Source of the DNA: Melanocharis versteri
Taxonomy: Eukaryota; Chordata; Aves; Passeriformes; Melanocharitidae
Direction of reading: 5' to 3'
Length of the DNA: 64,000 nucleotides
NCBI GenBank assembly: GCA_013397845.1
Contig: VZTG01001555.1
Span: 1,118,787 to 1,182,786 of the forward strand
Below the pieces are notes generated by a model. It saw only the letters and a list, made by a program, of their open reading frames with translations, was not told where the DNA came from and searched no databases. This document shows, piece after piece, positions 23,391 to 36,237 of the stretch. Made by a program: the position numbers and the translations under genes. Within the stretch, counting starts at the first letter, position 1. Every line of letters begins with the position of its first letter.

Positions 23391-24520
23391 TGACTGTTAA
23401 CCTGATAGTGTCTTACAATGGGAGAAGTCACTGGAAGAGAAACATCAGAGGAAGGTGCAAAACTATGGCTATGTTGAAGAAAGGCTTTCAATACTCTCTT
23501 CTGTAACATTCTCATAGAGAGGGGATAGGTCAGCAGAAAATACAGTTGGTTGAAAACTGGCTGAACAGCTGAGTTCGGAGGATTGTGATCATGGCAGGAA
23601 ATCTATTGAGGGCCAATAACTAACGATGCACCCCAGGGGTCAACACTGGTCCAGTTTTATTCAACAATCTAATTAACTGGATGCTGGGACAGAATGTACT
23701 CTTAAAATTTTGCTGACGACACAAAACTCGGAGGAGTGGCTGATATGCCAGAGGGTTGTGCTGCCACCCAGAGGCATCTGGATGGTCTGGAGAAATGGAC
23801 TGACAGGAGTCTCATGAAGTTCAATAACGGGACGTGCCAAGTCCTGCACCTGAAGAGGAGCAACCCCAGGCACCGGTATATGCTGGGAGGCCACCCAGCT
23901 GGGAAGAAGCTTGGCAGAAAGGTTGAACATCCAGTTGAATGTGGGCCAGAAGTGGGCCCCTGCTGCAAAAACAGCCAACAGCATCCTGGGCTGCATTAAG
24001 GAATGTATTGAGGGAGAGGAAGGTGATCCTTTCCCTCGGCACTGGTCAGGCCATATCTTGAGTGCTGAGTTGGGTGCTGGGCTGCTTAGCACAGGAGAGA
24101 CACGGACACACTGGAGAGAGTCCAATCACGGGACCATGAAGGAACGAGCATCTCTTCAGAAGAAGAGAAGGCTTAGAGGGATCTCATCATAGCTGATAAA
24201 TAGCTGAAGGGAGGGAACAAAGCAGATGAGCCAGGCTCTTCTCAGTAGTGCCCAGTGTCAGGACCAGAGGCAGTGGGCACAAACAGAAACACAGGCGGTT
24301 CCTTCTGAACACCAGGAAACCTTTTCCTGTGATGATGACTGAGCACTGGAACAGGCTATCCACAGAAGTTGTGGAGTAGTGTGGTTTGTTGAAAGTTTTC
24401 AAGAGTCAGTGGGATAAGGATCTGAATAACCTGGTCTGACCCTTCTGTGAACAGGAGGTTGGCCTAGGGGTCCCCTGAGGTCCCTTTCAATCTGAATTAT
24501 TATATGAGGCTCTCATATAT
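23391..24520 (+). mobile_element. CR1 LINE, 3' half of ORF2 plus 3' UTR, degenerate
   Basis: Plus-strand CR1 whose reading frame passes the reverse transcriptase active-site motif C as FADDTKLGG (23708-23734). It is followed by the expected CR1 continuation (GLEKW, MKFN, C..LHL, LGG) and ends with the CR1 3' UTR near GGTCCCTTTCAATCTG. The frame is broken by stops and shifts, so no active polymerase is encoded. The left end is diffuse; recognisable CR1 begins near 23391-23520. No matching 5' half is present, as is usual for 5'-truncated LINE copies. Confidence 0.8.
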
Positions 24521-25309
24521 TTATCTTCTGTGATAAGTACTGTCTTGGAGATAGTACTCTGATTTGTTGCTCTAGCCCACAGCTACTTTCCCAGCAATGT
24601 AAATTTTTCAAGTACAAAATGCATCCATGATTAATTCATTGCAGAATCAGGACAGCAATGGGCATGAGAGCCCATACATATAATATAGTTGTGTGCTGTT
24701 TCACATTTCTCCTATGTTTTTCAGATTTCAAAGGATGCATCTGATTGTCAGCAACAAACTCAAAATCTGCAAAAAAGAAAAGTGAGATTGCCTTCTTATT
24801 GTTTCATTATCTGTACTAAAAAAAACCAAAAAAACTTTCATTAGAATTTTGCTTTCAGCCAAGGACAGTTGAGTGGGTCTCTCTCCTCCTTGGTACACCA
24901 GAACTAATGCAGCTTAGTTAGAAAAAGAAGATATTTTGCCCAGTTAGTATCCTGTCCTCTTAATGGGGGGAATAACTGCTAAGTAAGAAAGTGCCATTAT
25001 TACATATCTTCTTGTCTGACCTTGGTTATGTTTTAAGCATCCTAGAGTCGAGAAATGCGTTTCAGCTTGCTCATGTCTCCTTGTGATAACAGGGCTAGAT
25101 TTCATTTTGAAAGGGAAGGCTAATCTGTTTGCTTGCTACCTTTATTGTGTATTTTCACCATGGTTGCAGTGAAAAAAAAGGGGACATTGAAGAGGTGTAT
25201 ATGAGTGATACGGTAGAAATGATGGAGGTATGCAGTGCTTCATTTGAGTCAATGCAAAAAAGGCAATGTCAGCCATCACCAGGTACTTAAATTAATTTTA
25301 ATGACAATA
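24521..25309. other. Intergenic, nothing recognised
   Basis: AT-rich with small A-runs (about 24816-24836). No repeat family or gene seen. Confidence 0.5.
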
Positions 25310-26280
25310 TAGAGGTGCAGAGCCAGATAGAGCAGAGAAACATTAAAGGCATTTAGATAAGTTAGATGGATTCAATTTGTTCAGACCTACTGAAGTTCAC
25401 TCTAAAGTCATTAAAGAACTTAACCATTAAAAATTGCCTGCAAGAATTTCTGTAAGTGAAGAGATCCCAGCAGACTGTAGAGAGAAAAATTTAAAATCAA
25501 CAAGATTAAATTCGATACAGGTAATCATGGTGAATGACTGTTAGGAAGAGGAAATCTAATGCACAAACCTAAAAATGATGAGTAACCCAGCTGAAGAGAT
25601 GCAGAAAAAGGATTTAGGGGTGCAATAAATCAGAAACCAACCCAACAAGTTATCATGTCAAAGAAATTGAGGCATGGTGCAATGTTTTTTTTTTTTTTTC
25701 CTGAAATACAAGTTGTGTTGTGCATTAATAGAAGAGGAAATGATAAGATAGAGTTGGGTTTTTCTCCCATCTACTAAGTACTTAGCAAAGCTAAGCCTTA
25801 CTGAAATGCTGCATACAGTTTGAGCATCGTGTTTGAGTAAAACGTAGACAAATTCTGATTGCTCTCAGAGCTCTATCCAAGAATACTTAAACAATTAGAT
25901 AACATGACTTAAGAGGAAGATCTAAAGAAATTGGATGCGTTTAATCCAGAAAAAGAAAACATGAGACAAAATATAAAGATAGCATTCTGGATGTAACAAG
26001 TTGCTACAAAATAGACAATGAGAAATTGTTCTCCACATGTGCTATGATTGGAGGAGACAGAAAGAAGTAATCTGATTTATTACAGTAAAGAAAAATGGGT
26101 TCTTATTTTAAGAAAAGATTTTATTTGGGGCTTGGAGACAGCTTTCTGTGTGGAGATAATGAAAAATCTAGATTAAGGGAGGTAAACCAAGCTCAGACTG
26201 GAGGCTTAAGGTTTGCTACCAGAGAGCTAGGTCCTAGCAACAAGACGAATTTGTACTCTAAAAGTAGGATTTTTGGAGGC
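25310..26280 (+). mobile_element. Ancient CR1-like LINE remnant
   Basis: Highly diverged but colinear with the C-terminal ORF2/3' UTR of old amniote CR1 elements. Landmarks are AAAAAGGATTTAGGGGT, then CTGCATACAGTTTGAGCA, then TAACATGACTTAAGAGGAAG, then GGAGGTAAACCAAGCTCAGA near the end. No open frame survives. It is much older than the other CR1 copies here, and both ends are approximate. Confidence 0.5.
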
Positions 26281-29200
26281 TCTTGACTGTAAATCAAAGA
26301 AGGTCATAACTCATTCATGCCCTCCCACAGACACGCCTGTAAAATGTGCAATTACTTATTCATGTGCCTGGCAATGCTGATGTTGAAGAGAGTGACTGAA
26401 TAAGGAATGACAAGCTGCGTGGAACATGAAGCCTGAAACTGAACAGAATTTATATTGAACAGTGAATGGACAGCAAATGGAAATGCAGACTGCAAGATGG
26501 CACATCCCTTCCAACACAAAATAGAAATGTATTAACATCACTAGTGCTTTTTTCTGCATTATAATTATGTTCTCATTTTGTTCAATTGGCTGTTTTCCCT
26601 TCACCTATGCCTGCCTATGAAAGCCACTAAGGAAGAAATGTTACTGTCTAGGAGGCTTATGTGACAAAAGATGTCTTGGTTTATGGAGGAAAGAAGGGAT
26701 CTAGGAGCAGAGAAGGAAGAAACAGGCTATCTACCCAAGTTAAGTGGGTTTGGTAATAACAGAACAGCAGGTGTTGGAAAAGATAATTAAGGTATGAAGT
26801 TTACAGTATTGTGAAATATTCTATAAGGATGGATAATTGTGTTAGAAAAACACCTCTGATGCTCAGTGGGGAGCAGCTCCCTGCCTGAAGAGTCTTCAGA
26901 AGTGTGAAATACAATGTATAAGCACATCTAATAAATAATAAATACTAATCAGCTCAAACATTGATTTGCCTGAGGGAGACTGACATCTCTATGAGTCAGG
27001 TATGCAGATCTCATGTACAGAATGGATTTAGTTACTGCTTGAATAATTCACAAAGTTTAGGGAATCTTGTGTATATGTTCAAAAGGAAATTTCCTTCAGA
27101 ATTAACACTGGTTTATGTGTCTATAAATATCAACGTGTTTATGCATACGAGTACATTTTCTCTGATAAGTAGACAGCATTAAAAACTATTGTAAAGAACA
27201 GGGAATAAGAGTGTGTCATTCAACATCTCTTTACATTAAAAAAGTAATTAAACATCCAAGTTACTCATTTAAAGAAAAGTACATTGCCATTTATCTTCAC
27301 GCATTGTGGAACATAATGCCTTCATGAACCAAATAATTTTATCAGTGAATTCACGAAATAATTTATGCTGCTAGAAAAAATAATGTGTTTAAAACAAAGT
27401 GGTTTTTTTCTTCCTCCTTTTGCTCTTACAAGAGTTGTATGGACATATTTCTTCAGAGGAAAAATGTTCATGGATTATTTCTTAATTAATAGGAGGAGAA
27501 AAGCTAAGGAGGCATTTACAAGGTTTACAACAGGCCAGTGTGTCTGTATGTCCCAAAGCCTATCTATCAACATCAACACACTTGAATGCCCTTGCAAACA
27601 GAAAGGATGACCAGGAAATCTAAAGTCAGCATGAGTAATCTCTGTCCTGAAGGATTAGTTTCTGGACTCACAGTTAAGCCAAGGAGCAGAATGATTCTTC
27701 AGTTTCATTACACTCTTTTCCTAAATACAGGTAACTGGTGGTAGGCTGTACCTAAACACAGGGAACAAGCCAGAAGGCATTTGTGTTAATTCAGCACTCT
27801 TTGTCATACTAATTCTTTGACGCCTCAAGTGGCTGCTCTTCCAGAATATCTGCAAGGTGATGTGGAGTATTTATGAATATTTAAAGAAGGTTTCTTGCTC
27901 ATTGTAATTATGCTGATGCTAAATAGCTGAGAGAAGCAGATCAGTTTGCTGTATCATTGCTGTGCTGTCCCATTGTCTTGCAAAGGCCATCAGGGTCTGT
28001 TGAACACTGACAGCATTTAGGGTAGTTTAAGACATGAAACATAGTTCTTCTTGTTAGAAATTAAAATTCCAGAGAAAACGGGTATGCAAGATGCAATCTC
28101 ACTGTGAAACTCCAGAATAAAAATTATCACAATTTTTATTTATTAATTTCTGTGGTTTTTGTTGACCCTTTACTTGAGGGCAGTATGGATCAATATAATG
28201 AAAACAGGATAAAGCTGAAGAGAACTGTGTAATTCTATTTATCTAAATTTTTAGAATTCATTCTTTAGCATAGCAGGTGAGTGTCTTCTGCATTGAAAAC
28301 AAGGTGTCAGAGAAACTTAGGGCTGATTCATCTGACTGTGATATTTTCAACTACTGTTGAACTACTTGCTCACAATCCCTGTAATTGTAAATTAGTGAAG
28401 CAGGTGAGATGGTTTTTTTGATGAAATTGCGGTGGTGGTTTTCTTCTGAAATAGATATTTAATAAAGCTCAAGTGAACCACATCTCAAGAGTGCTTTCAC
28501 CAAAGACATCTACAGTAGAGTTGCATTAGATCCTTGATGGCCTCCTTCATGCCCAAATGCTTGTTCTGGCTGGGTGCAAGAATTGTTCTGGCCACAACAC
28601 AGACCTTTAAAGAAGCAGATAAGGGAAGTAGGTTGGCTTTCTAATCATAATTACATAGCAGAAATTCCTAAATTTAATGATATGCCTAAAAGATATGCTG
28701 CTTTAAAATTGTTTGTACGGGTACTAGATACGAAACCCAGAATAACTAGTCTCTAACAGGGCAGAATGCAGAGTGAAGAACATTTTGCCTAGATTGACAT
28801 GTACACTTGCAAAATTGCTTTCTCTCTTGAAAGGAAGCGTATTCTCACTATCTCTGAAGTTAGGCAGGATGAGTCTGGCTCAGTGCTAAGAGACTATTGC
28901 TAATTTGTAAGACCTGTTGGACTGCAAGGATTAAATTCAAGCTAACTTGAAGGCTGACATGAAGCAGAAAAGGTGAGAAAGGCAGCATTTGGCCAGGCTG
29001 AAGGGGGAAAGCAAATAACCACTGTGTGGGAAAAAGGTGCATCTACCTTTGCTAGCTCAGATCGGTGCTCCAGCTGCAGCCCTCCATGATCTGAAGACAC
29101 AGCAGCCACCATCAACGAGGTTTTTTTCCCTTCTTTCTGGAGACATATTGTAACAAACATATCTGCTTCATAATGCAGCGTGTGACAAATACAGTCTCCA

Positions 29201-29499
29201 CATTTTTTTTTTCCTTTAAAAGAAAACAGAAACACAGCTCTGCATAGTTCAGCTCTTTCCCATTTCAGAGACCACAGCCACAGTCTCAAACTTAGAGTAC
29301 CTTAGGCAGACTGATACCATGTATTCTTATATTCAGGCACAAGCCCCTGCTCACACAAGGGTTGTTTATTTTTGTCATGTCTCTCCAGGGGCTGTTGGGG
29401 TTTTTGCTGATGTATATTGTAGACTAGAATAGAAGTTTTAAAAAAGATCATGGCCAGCACTCAAGTGCTGATCAATACACATACATGGGCTATACTGTT
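26281..29499. other. Intergenic, no gene recognised
   Basis: AT-rich sequence without a recognised exon, RNA or retroposon. Open frames are all under about 115 codons and lack family features. Confidence 0.55.
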
Positions 29500-29577
29500 T
29501 TATAGAATCACAGAACTGGGGTCATCAAATCAAATCAAATCAAATCAAATCAAATCAAATCAAATCAAATCAAATCC
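29500..29577. repeat. CAAAT pentamer array next to a CR1 3' tail scrap
   Basis: ATAGAATCACAGAACTGG (29504-29521) is the reverse-complement CR1 terminus. It is followed at 29524-29577 by about ten perfect CAAAT units. The array may have grown from the tail of a very short minus-strand CR1 copy. Confidence 0.85.
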
Positions 29578-31275
29578 CATCCTTTGTAACTGAGATCAAC
29601 AATGTAACTTGTGTTAAACACACAAGTGTTTGTGTATATGATCCCAGATCCCAGAACACCCCTTTGGTCCGCAGTATTCCTCTGTCATGCTGCAAATATC
29701 CTTTAGTACACCAAGTGCCCAGAAAAAAAAAATGCAATATGTCCAGAATTATTCACCAGAGCAGGAACAGTTTGTCAGTGTATACCCGACACAAATCAGT
29801 AAGCATTTTCACCATGGTCCATGGGATTTTGGAGCTAGAGCCCCAGTAACATTTATGCCTTCAAATGATGGTGAGAAAAATCTCATGCACAACATAGCTT
29901 GGTTTATCACAAATATGACTAAACTGTAGTCCATCCTGTCAAATTATAGTTATAACTGAAGCTGTATGGAAGGTGAAAAGTTATTTTCCTTTATGACTTG
30001 CTAATTAACCAAGCTGACAGGTACGTATCACAGGGAAGAGGGTGTCTGGCAATTTATCCTCGACAAACAGAAATGTTTCTCACTCTTGTTTTTCTTTTTT
30101 ATTTTTCTTTTCATAGGTTCTCATAGAAATGAGTTTTATAGTCAGAGCAACAGCTAAACAATGCAGTTTGCAGCAGATAGTGAATAAAAGTTTATGTAAT
30201 GTCTTCACCATGTTCTAATGACTCATATAGGTGTTAATGATGAGCAAGACACGACTCAAGATCACTAGGTCTCTGGGTTCATGTATTTCATGTTCTATTT
30301 CCCAGACTGTCAGTGAGAGTGTGATCATGCACTGCAATCACCACTGCTCATTACACTGAGTGTCACTGCTTCTCATTATACCATATAATGGGCACTAGTG
30401 AAATCTCATTGTGTCCCCCCCACACACAGACTTGTTGCTTTCTCTTGCTTGAAGCATCATTGACTATTTCAGGTCATCCCACAGTTTCCTGAAATTGGCT
30501 GATCTCATCGGTGGCACCTGAGTACATAAAGCTTGGTAAAGTACCCACCAGAGTTAAGACAAAACTGTGAAGGATTCAGTCTGAAATTAATTTCTTTAAA
30601 CTAGGGTGTGGTCGTGTGAATGTCTATATGTTAGTTGTGTGTCTAGGCTATGATTATAGTCTGGAGAGATCTAGGGTTCCTTTCAGCTGATAGCAGTTCA
30701 GTAAATAGTGTTATGTGACATCCTTGAGGCTGCCCAAAGCCTCTGCTCAGAGGTGGCAGAAGTGACAGTGGTCCTACAGCAAACCTGTTCCCTTTTGGAG
30801 TTGCACCTGCAAGTAGCAACGCTATACCACCTCAAATAACACTAGAAACATCTGCCTAGGCAGGTGAGTCCTATTCATTACAGTCAAGAGAGCCTGGATA
30901 GAACGATTCACTTCATCTTAAAGCAGGCATGTAGAGGTTGGTCATTCAGGAAGCTCTACTGACAGCATTGACTAGGACTTCAATTCAGTTTTTGGAAGAC
31001 AGTTCACTGCCTTTGAGTATCTAAGGTATGCTGGCTTGGTACCAGCTCCAAGTCCAGAGCAGCACAGCTTTTCCACAGGTTCTGTGTTGCATTAGCAAAT
31101 CCCACACAGGTGCCTTAAATACCACAGGGTATCTGCAACAGCGTTAGAGCTTCATGTTTATACAAAAAACATTAGCCATGGAAGCCCAAATACTGTAAAG
31201 GAAGCTTACTTTGTGTGCAGAGATGCACAGAAGTGTCTAAGAGTAGAGGTTAGCCTGTAAGGGCTCTCACCCAAA
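29578..31275. other. Intergenic, nothing recognised
   Basis: No gene or repeat family identified on either strand. Confidence 0.5.
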
Positions 31276-31917
31276 TGTGGTGGGTTGACCCTGGCTGGAC
31301 ACAATGTGCCCACCGAAGCTGCTCTATCACTGCCTCCTCAACTGGGCAGGGGAGAGAAAATAGAATGAAAGGCTCCTGGGCTGAGCTAAGGGCAAGGAGA
31401 GAGGACTCACGCATTATTGGCGTAGACAATACAGACCTGACATGGGGAAATTAGTTTAATCTATTGCCAATCAAATCAGAGCAGGATAATGAGGAATAAA
31501 ACCGAATCTTAAAATCACTTTCCCCTCACCCCTCCCTCCTCCTGGGCTTAACTTCTCTCCCAGTTTCTCTACCTCCTCCCTGACAGTGGTGCAGGGGCGT
31601 AGGGAATATGGTTGCAGTCAGTTCCTCCCACATTGTCTCTGCTGCTCCTTCCTCCTCAGGGGAAGGACTCGGCACACTCATCCCCTTCTCTGGCGTATGG
31701 TCCCTCCCATGGGAGACAGTCGTCCACTAATGTCTTCAATGCGAGCCCTTCTCCAGGGCTGCAGCTTTTCACAAACTGCTCCAGCGTGGATCCCTTCCAT
31801 GGGGTGCAGTCCTCCAGGAACAGGCTGCTCCAGGGTGGGTCCCCAATGCGGTCACAAGTCCTGCCAGCAAACCTGCTCCAGTGTTAGCGCCTCTCTCCTT
31901 GGGGCCGGGAGACTGCT
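31276..31917 (-). mobile_element. Partial solo LTR, same family A as at 10.9 kb
   Basis: Opens cleanly with TGTGGTGGGTTGACCCTGG on the plus strand, so the minus-strand LTR ends in CCACA. It then follows the 10.9 kb copy in order (AGAGAAAATA, CCCCTCACCCCTCCCTCC, GGGGTGCAGTCCTCCAGG, CCTGCTCCAG) until about 31917, where the similarity stops. The half that should follow on the plus strand (the 5' side of the LTR) is absent. It lies in the same orientation as the other copy but carries no retroviral interior. Confidence 0.75.
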
Positions 31918-33349
31918 TCCCTAGACTCTTTGGCATCTTGAAAATCCACACTGTTGCAGAGGTTTTAAAGGCATTTAGCACTTATAATTCAAAACAGCAG
32001 GAGCTGCTGTGAACTCATAATAAGACTCAGAGCTATGAGATGATCCCACTTATTTAATTTATATTATCTAAAAAGGAATGCTAGCTCCTTTACTGGCATA
32101 AATTGTTGCAGCTTAATTGACTTATATACAGCTGGTGGTTTTTAGTTTGTAGTGCTTAGGATTAGAGGATGCGTGTCTCAGTTCTAGACAACTTGAATAA
32201 ACAGAAATTAAGTAATAACCTTACAATCTCTACTGATTTTTGTAGGAGCTGGAGCAAGGATTTAACTCTTGGACTTGGCAAGATCAATTCTGAAATGAAA
32301 TTAAAGTGAAACTGAAATAAAATATCTATATTGAAGCTCTTTTCTATTCTAGGTCTCCATTCTATGCTAAATTTTGCCAAAATCTTTCATTTAAGTAATG
32401 AATTTGCCGAGGAAACTGAACATGAGAATGGACTGGGGCAATCACTCACTGAGATCACTACCATAACTAGGCACCAAAAGGTAACCAGGTGTTGCGTGCT
32501 CTGGACTCTATTAAGAGGAGCTGCAGATGCTTCTCAGTTCCAGCATTTAATTAGTTATGAGATCATTAAACGAATGTAACTCATAGAAATGTTCTATGTT
32601 GAATCATGCACAATCAGCTGGGAGTAGGATGCACACAGAGTGACATGTTCTTAGGCCCCATAGGAGAAAATTAGCAAGTTATTAATGCTAAAGTTTAAAA
32701 TAGAGGTTGATCTGAGCTTTGGAAAAGAATGTACCGGTGCAGAAGTTTTCTAAACTTGAGGTACACTAAGGCACAGATGTTTCCTAACAGCTCATTAAGC
32801 TGAAGTATATCTGTTGCCTCTTTTTGAAGCTGCAGATCTACAGAAAATTGTATTAACCAGCTTTCATAATTGACAATCTTTTTCAAAAGCTGTCTTTTAA
32901 ATTAAATATGAAAGGAATTGGCCTGGCTTATAAAAAACCTGAATTCAATAAGAATTTTTTCCCATAGGTTGCTTTTAATCAGGCCTCAAGTTATGAGTAA
33001 TACTGCGTGGCTAATTCTTTACTTCTATAATTCCATCAAAGTCAGACACTGTCAACTTACACAAGTGCAGCTCAGACAGCAGTCAGATGTTTCAAAAATT
33101 ATTTCTAAATGGTGGGTCTTTTATTCATGTGCGTGTCCTTTTCCTTTTTATGACATAAGTACTGGGTTTGTTCCTCTCCATTTTTAGGGAAAATGGGATG
33201 AGGGAAGACAGGCTCTGCATAATTTCTAGTGTGAAATCCGCCAGGCCCTGCCAACTCAAATTCATTATTTAATGTGTCCTTTCTGCATTCTAGCCAAATT
33301 CTTATCTTGTTTAAATTCACATGGATTGTTAGCAAGCTTTTTCTTTCCA
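31918..33349. other. Intergenic, nothing recognised
   Basis: AT-rich. No exon, RNA or confident repeat seen. Confidence 0.5.
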
Positions 33350-33615
33350 AACAAAAATTTAAGAAACCACTGAATACTTCAGCCTTCTCTGCATCATCTA
33401 CTATATGATCTGCAAATTATATTGAGTCTTACTAGACCTATGCTCTCCTTTGTTTTTTGCATTTCAAACATACTTATAGGAAACATTTTTTACTTTTATA
33501 TGATCTACTGAGCGCAACTACTTTTTTCCCAGCTTTTTTTTTACTCCGTTAAGCTTACGTCATTCTTCATCCCTTGTCATTATCATGCTCTCTAGATCTG
33601 CTTGGTATGAATCTC
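33350..33615 (-). mobile_element. Ancient CR1-like ORF2 remnant
   Basis: The reverse complement resembles the linker of old CR1 ORF2 upstream of the polymerase domain. Landmarks on the plus strand are TGAATACTTCAGCCTTCTC, GACCTATGCTCTCCTTTG and CATACTTATAGGAAAC. Divergence is heavy and the frame is lost; it is similar in age to the 25.3 kb remnant. Confidence 0.45.
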
Positions 33616-33854
33616 TACTGAATTTCAAGTTTTTAAAGACCTCTAGTGCAGTAAAAATCTCTGTATTTTCCTCCCTCAATAGGATGGTTTGCTGTGGTAC
33701 ATCTATCTCAGTAACTCCTGCCTTTCATATTAGTCTTGGATGATCCCACAGAATTGTACCTCATAGCTCCCAGAGTTTGACACAAACTGAAGTTCTTGTT
33801 GGTTCCATGAAAACGTGACAGCAGCAGAAGAATCAGAAAATCGTTCTCATTTGG

Positions 33855-34249
33855 AGGGACCCAGACATTACTAGTCCAGCCCCTGCCTAAAGAAGGGACA
33901 GCTAGGAGATCAGACCAAGTTATTTCAGTCACTCAGGGTTTTGTCCACCTGGACCCTGAAAAACCTTCAAGGATAAAAATTTCTACAGCCTTTATGGACC
34001 AGCTTTTCTAGTTTTCTAGCCTGTCCAGATGTTGAAAAAGTTCTTATATCCAAGTAGAACCTTTCTTCTTACAGTTTATGACCATTGTTACGTGTCCTCA
34101 TGCCATGTACAACTGCCAAGAGCTTGGCTCCATCTTCTTGAAAACCTACCCACAGGTACAGGGAGGCTGCCATGAGGTCCCCCTGAAGCTGTTTTTTCTG
34201 CATTCTGAACAAGCCCAGCTTCCTCAGTGTCTCCTAACAGGCCAAGTGC
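33855..34249 (-). mobile_element. CR1 LINE 3' fragment
   Basis: Plus-strand landmarks of a reversed CR1 3' end appear in order: CTAGTCCAGCCCCTGC, CAGGGTTTTGTCCACCTGG, GAAAAAGTTCTTATATCC, CTTGGCTCCATCTTCTTG, GAGGTCCCCCTGAAGC. It abuts a plus-strand CR1, forming a head-to-head pair. Confidence 0.7.
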
Positions 34250-34632
34250 CCCATCTACTCTGCTCTCATGAGACCCCACCTGGATACTGCATCCAGCTCT
34301 GGGATGCCCAGCACAGGAAGAACATTGGCCTGCTAGAGCAGGTTCAGAGGAGGGGCACCAAGTTGATTAGAGGGATGGAGCACCTCTCCAGTTGGGTAAG
34401 GCAGAGAATTGGGATTGTTCAGCCTGGAAAAGAGAGGGCTTTGGAGTGACCTAACTGTGCTCTTCCAGTGCCTGAAAGAAGCCTACAGGAAAGATGGAGA
34501 GACTTTTTCACAAGAGCATTTAGTGACAGGACAAGGGGGAATGGCTTTAAACTGCAAGAGTTGGGATGACATGATCTTTAAAATCCCTTCCAACCCAGGA
34601 TATTCTAGGGCTCTATTTTTCTATGATCTCCA
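34250..34632 (+). mobile_element. CR1 LINE 3' fragment
   Basis: Plus-strand CR1 from GAGACCCCACCTGGATACTG through AGCACCTCTCCAGTTGGG and TTGTTCAGCCTGGAAAAGAG to the 3' terminus (CCCTTCCAACCCAGGATATTCTAGG). About 120 bases of the usual 3' region are deleted after GACAAGGGGGAATGG. Non-coding. Confidence 0.8.
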
Positions 34633-34654
34633 GAGCATATTGGTCCTAAGATGG

Positions 34655-35020
34655 ACATGAATCAGTTTATCTACATCTCTGTTTAGACACCTGACAGCTA
34701 CCCTGAACAACTTTTCTCCTCAGTGCTGTCTCCCATGGAATCCCACCCCTGACCTTCCTGAGCAGCCTGAGGTCTGCTGACCAGAAGTCCTGGCTGTGTT
34801 CTGTGCTCCTTGCATTTCTCAGTCCCCTCAAGCCCTTGAAGGCTGCTATTTCATTGGCACTACAGCCAAGATTGTCACCAGTTCTTCCTTGATAGTGAAT
34901 AGTAGATCCAGGTGTTCGTCATCTCTTCCAGAGCCATGGAATCCTGCAACAGTCTTCTGGAGTGCTTGAAACCATTGCGTTGCTTTTCCAGCTGATGTCT
35001 GGAAGATTAAAGATACCATT
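34655..35020 (-). mobile_element. CR1 LINE ORF2 fragment (endonuclease-polymerase linker side)
   Basis: Plus-strand text such as TGCATTTCTCAGTCCCCTCA, CACTACAGCCAAGATTGTCA and AGATCCAGGTGTTCGTCATC is the reversed CR1 ORF2 region also present at 47.4-47.6 kb (GATCACTGCAGCCAAGGCTG). It belongs about 2 kb upstream of the 3' end in an intact element. With the 33.9 kb fragment it may represent one rearranged minus-strand copy. Confidence 0.6.
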
Positions 35021-35751
35021 AAAAATCCCCATCAACAACAACATCAAAGTCCCAAAAACCAAAGCCCCACCCCCTGCAAAATCCTCTCTCATCCAGAGGC
35101 ATCTTCAGTTGGTTTCATAGTTCTTCCACGGTCGTAATGATGCTGACACAAACCAGCATCTGGTCTGTCTTTTATTTAGTGATAGGCATCACTAAAAGGC
35201 CCCAAAAATTACAGTTAGGCTTATTACAGTTTATATGCTCTTTACACATAAGCATTGTTGGCCTAAGTGTGTAGAAATAATGTTTACAGATTCTAGCTCA
35301 TCTAAATGTCATATCATTTTGTTATGCCTAAATGAAGAGTGATAGCGCAGATTAGAACCTGGGTTATTTAAAGAAGATCTTGTTCAGCATTGGGCTCTCT
35401 GAACATTCCCCTTGCTGTTTCTCTGCTCTCAGTAGATAACAGCAATGCCATTTTTGACAGGGTAACATATGGGCATTCTGTGGAGTTCCTGGAAGGAGAC
35501 AACCAGACAGATGACTAACTACGGGCTTTCCCAGCTGCTTGTATTCGAAACTGTAAAAAGGACAGCACCAGACAGAATCACTTGCCTGTGTGAACACACA
35601 AGTGCCATGAGCCAATGCAGCTAAATTGGAGTGTTCACACACAGAGACAGCTGTACTTCTCTAGTGACTTGTCCTCTATATTTATCTGAGGTTGCATCTG
35701 AAGTTCATCTTACCACAGGCAGTTTTTTGCTTGATGACCGTCAAAGTCCTT
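35021..35751. other. Intergenic, nothing recognised
   Basis: No gene or repeat family identified. Confidence 0.5.
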
Positions 35752-35835
35752 ATGCAATCACAGGATCACAGGATAAATCAGGTTGGAAAGGAGATCAGGA
35801 AGACTCTTATGTGCAGCCTGTGGTATCAGCATAAA
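35752..35835 (-). mobile_element. Short CR1 3' tail
   Basis: CAGGATCACAGGATAAATCAGG followed by TTGGAAAGGAGATCAGGAAG is a diverged reversed CR1 terminus. It loses similarity after about 80 bases. Confidence 0.5.
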
Positions 35836-36140
35836 ATGTATTTTAGAGCAGGACACGAATCCATCATTAAACAATGCAGTCAGGCTTGGGTGAAGGCAGA
35901 GCGTAAGTGGATGACTCCTTGCCATGTAAACAGGAAAACTCTGACACCAGGAAGACCTAAGACACATGAATACATTCTCTTTCCCAGCAAAATGTCCCTG
36001 GGTTTTCCCTTTCTGTATTCCAAAATAAACTTAATTCTAAAATCTAAATCTTTAGAGCAATATATGGGATAATTCCTGTACTTGTCAAAATCTTCCTTGA
36101 AAATCCGAGCTCTGAAGTTTGGTTTGATAGCTGTTTCATT

Positions 36141-36237
36141 CGATATGATGATATGATATGATATGATAGATAAGATATGATATGATATGATATGATATGA
36201 TATGATATGATATGATATGATATGATATGATATGATG
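36141..36237. repeat. ATATG pentamer array
   Basis: About 19 units of GATAT/ATATG with two interruptions near 36165-36174. A pure AT-rich microsatellite, polymorphic in principle. Confidence 0.95.

Noticed and set aside
10912..31917. The two family A LTR copies taken as the two ends of one provirus
   Set aside because: They lie 19 kb apart, the left copy is near full length and the right truncated, they have diverged, and no gag, pol or env remnant lies between them.
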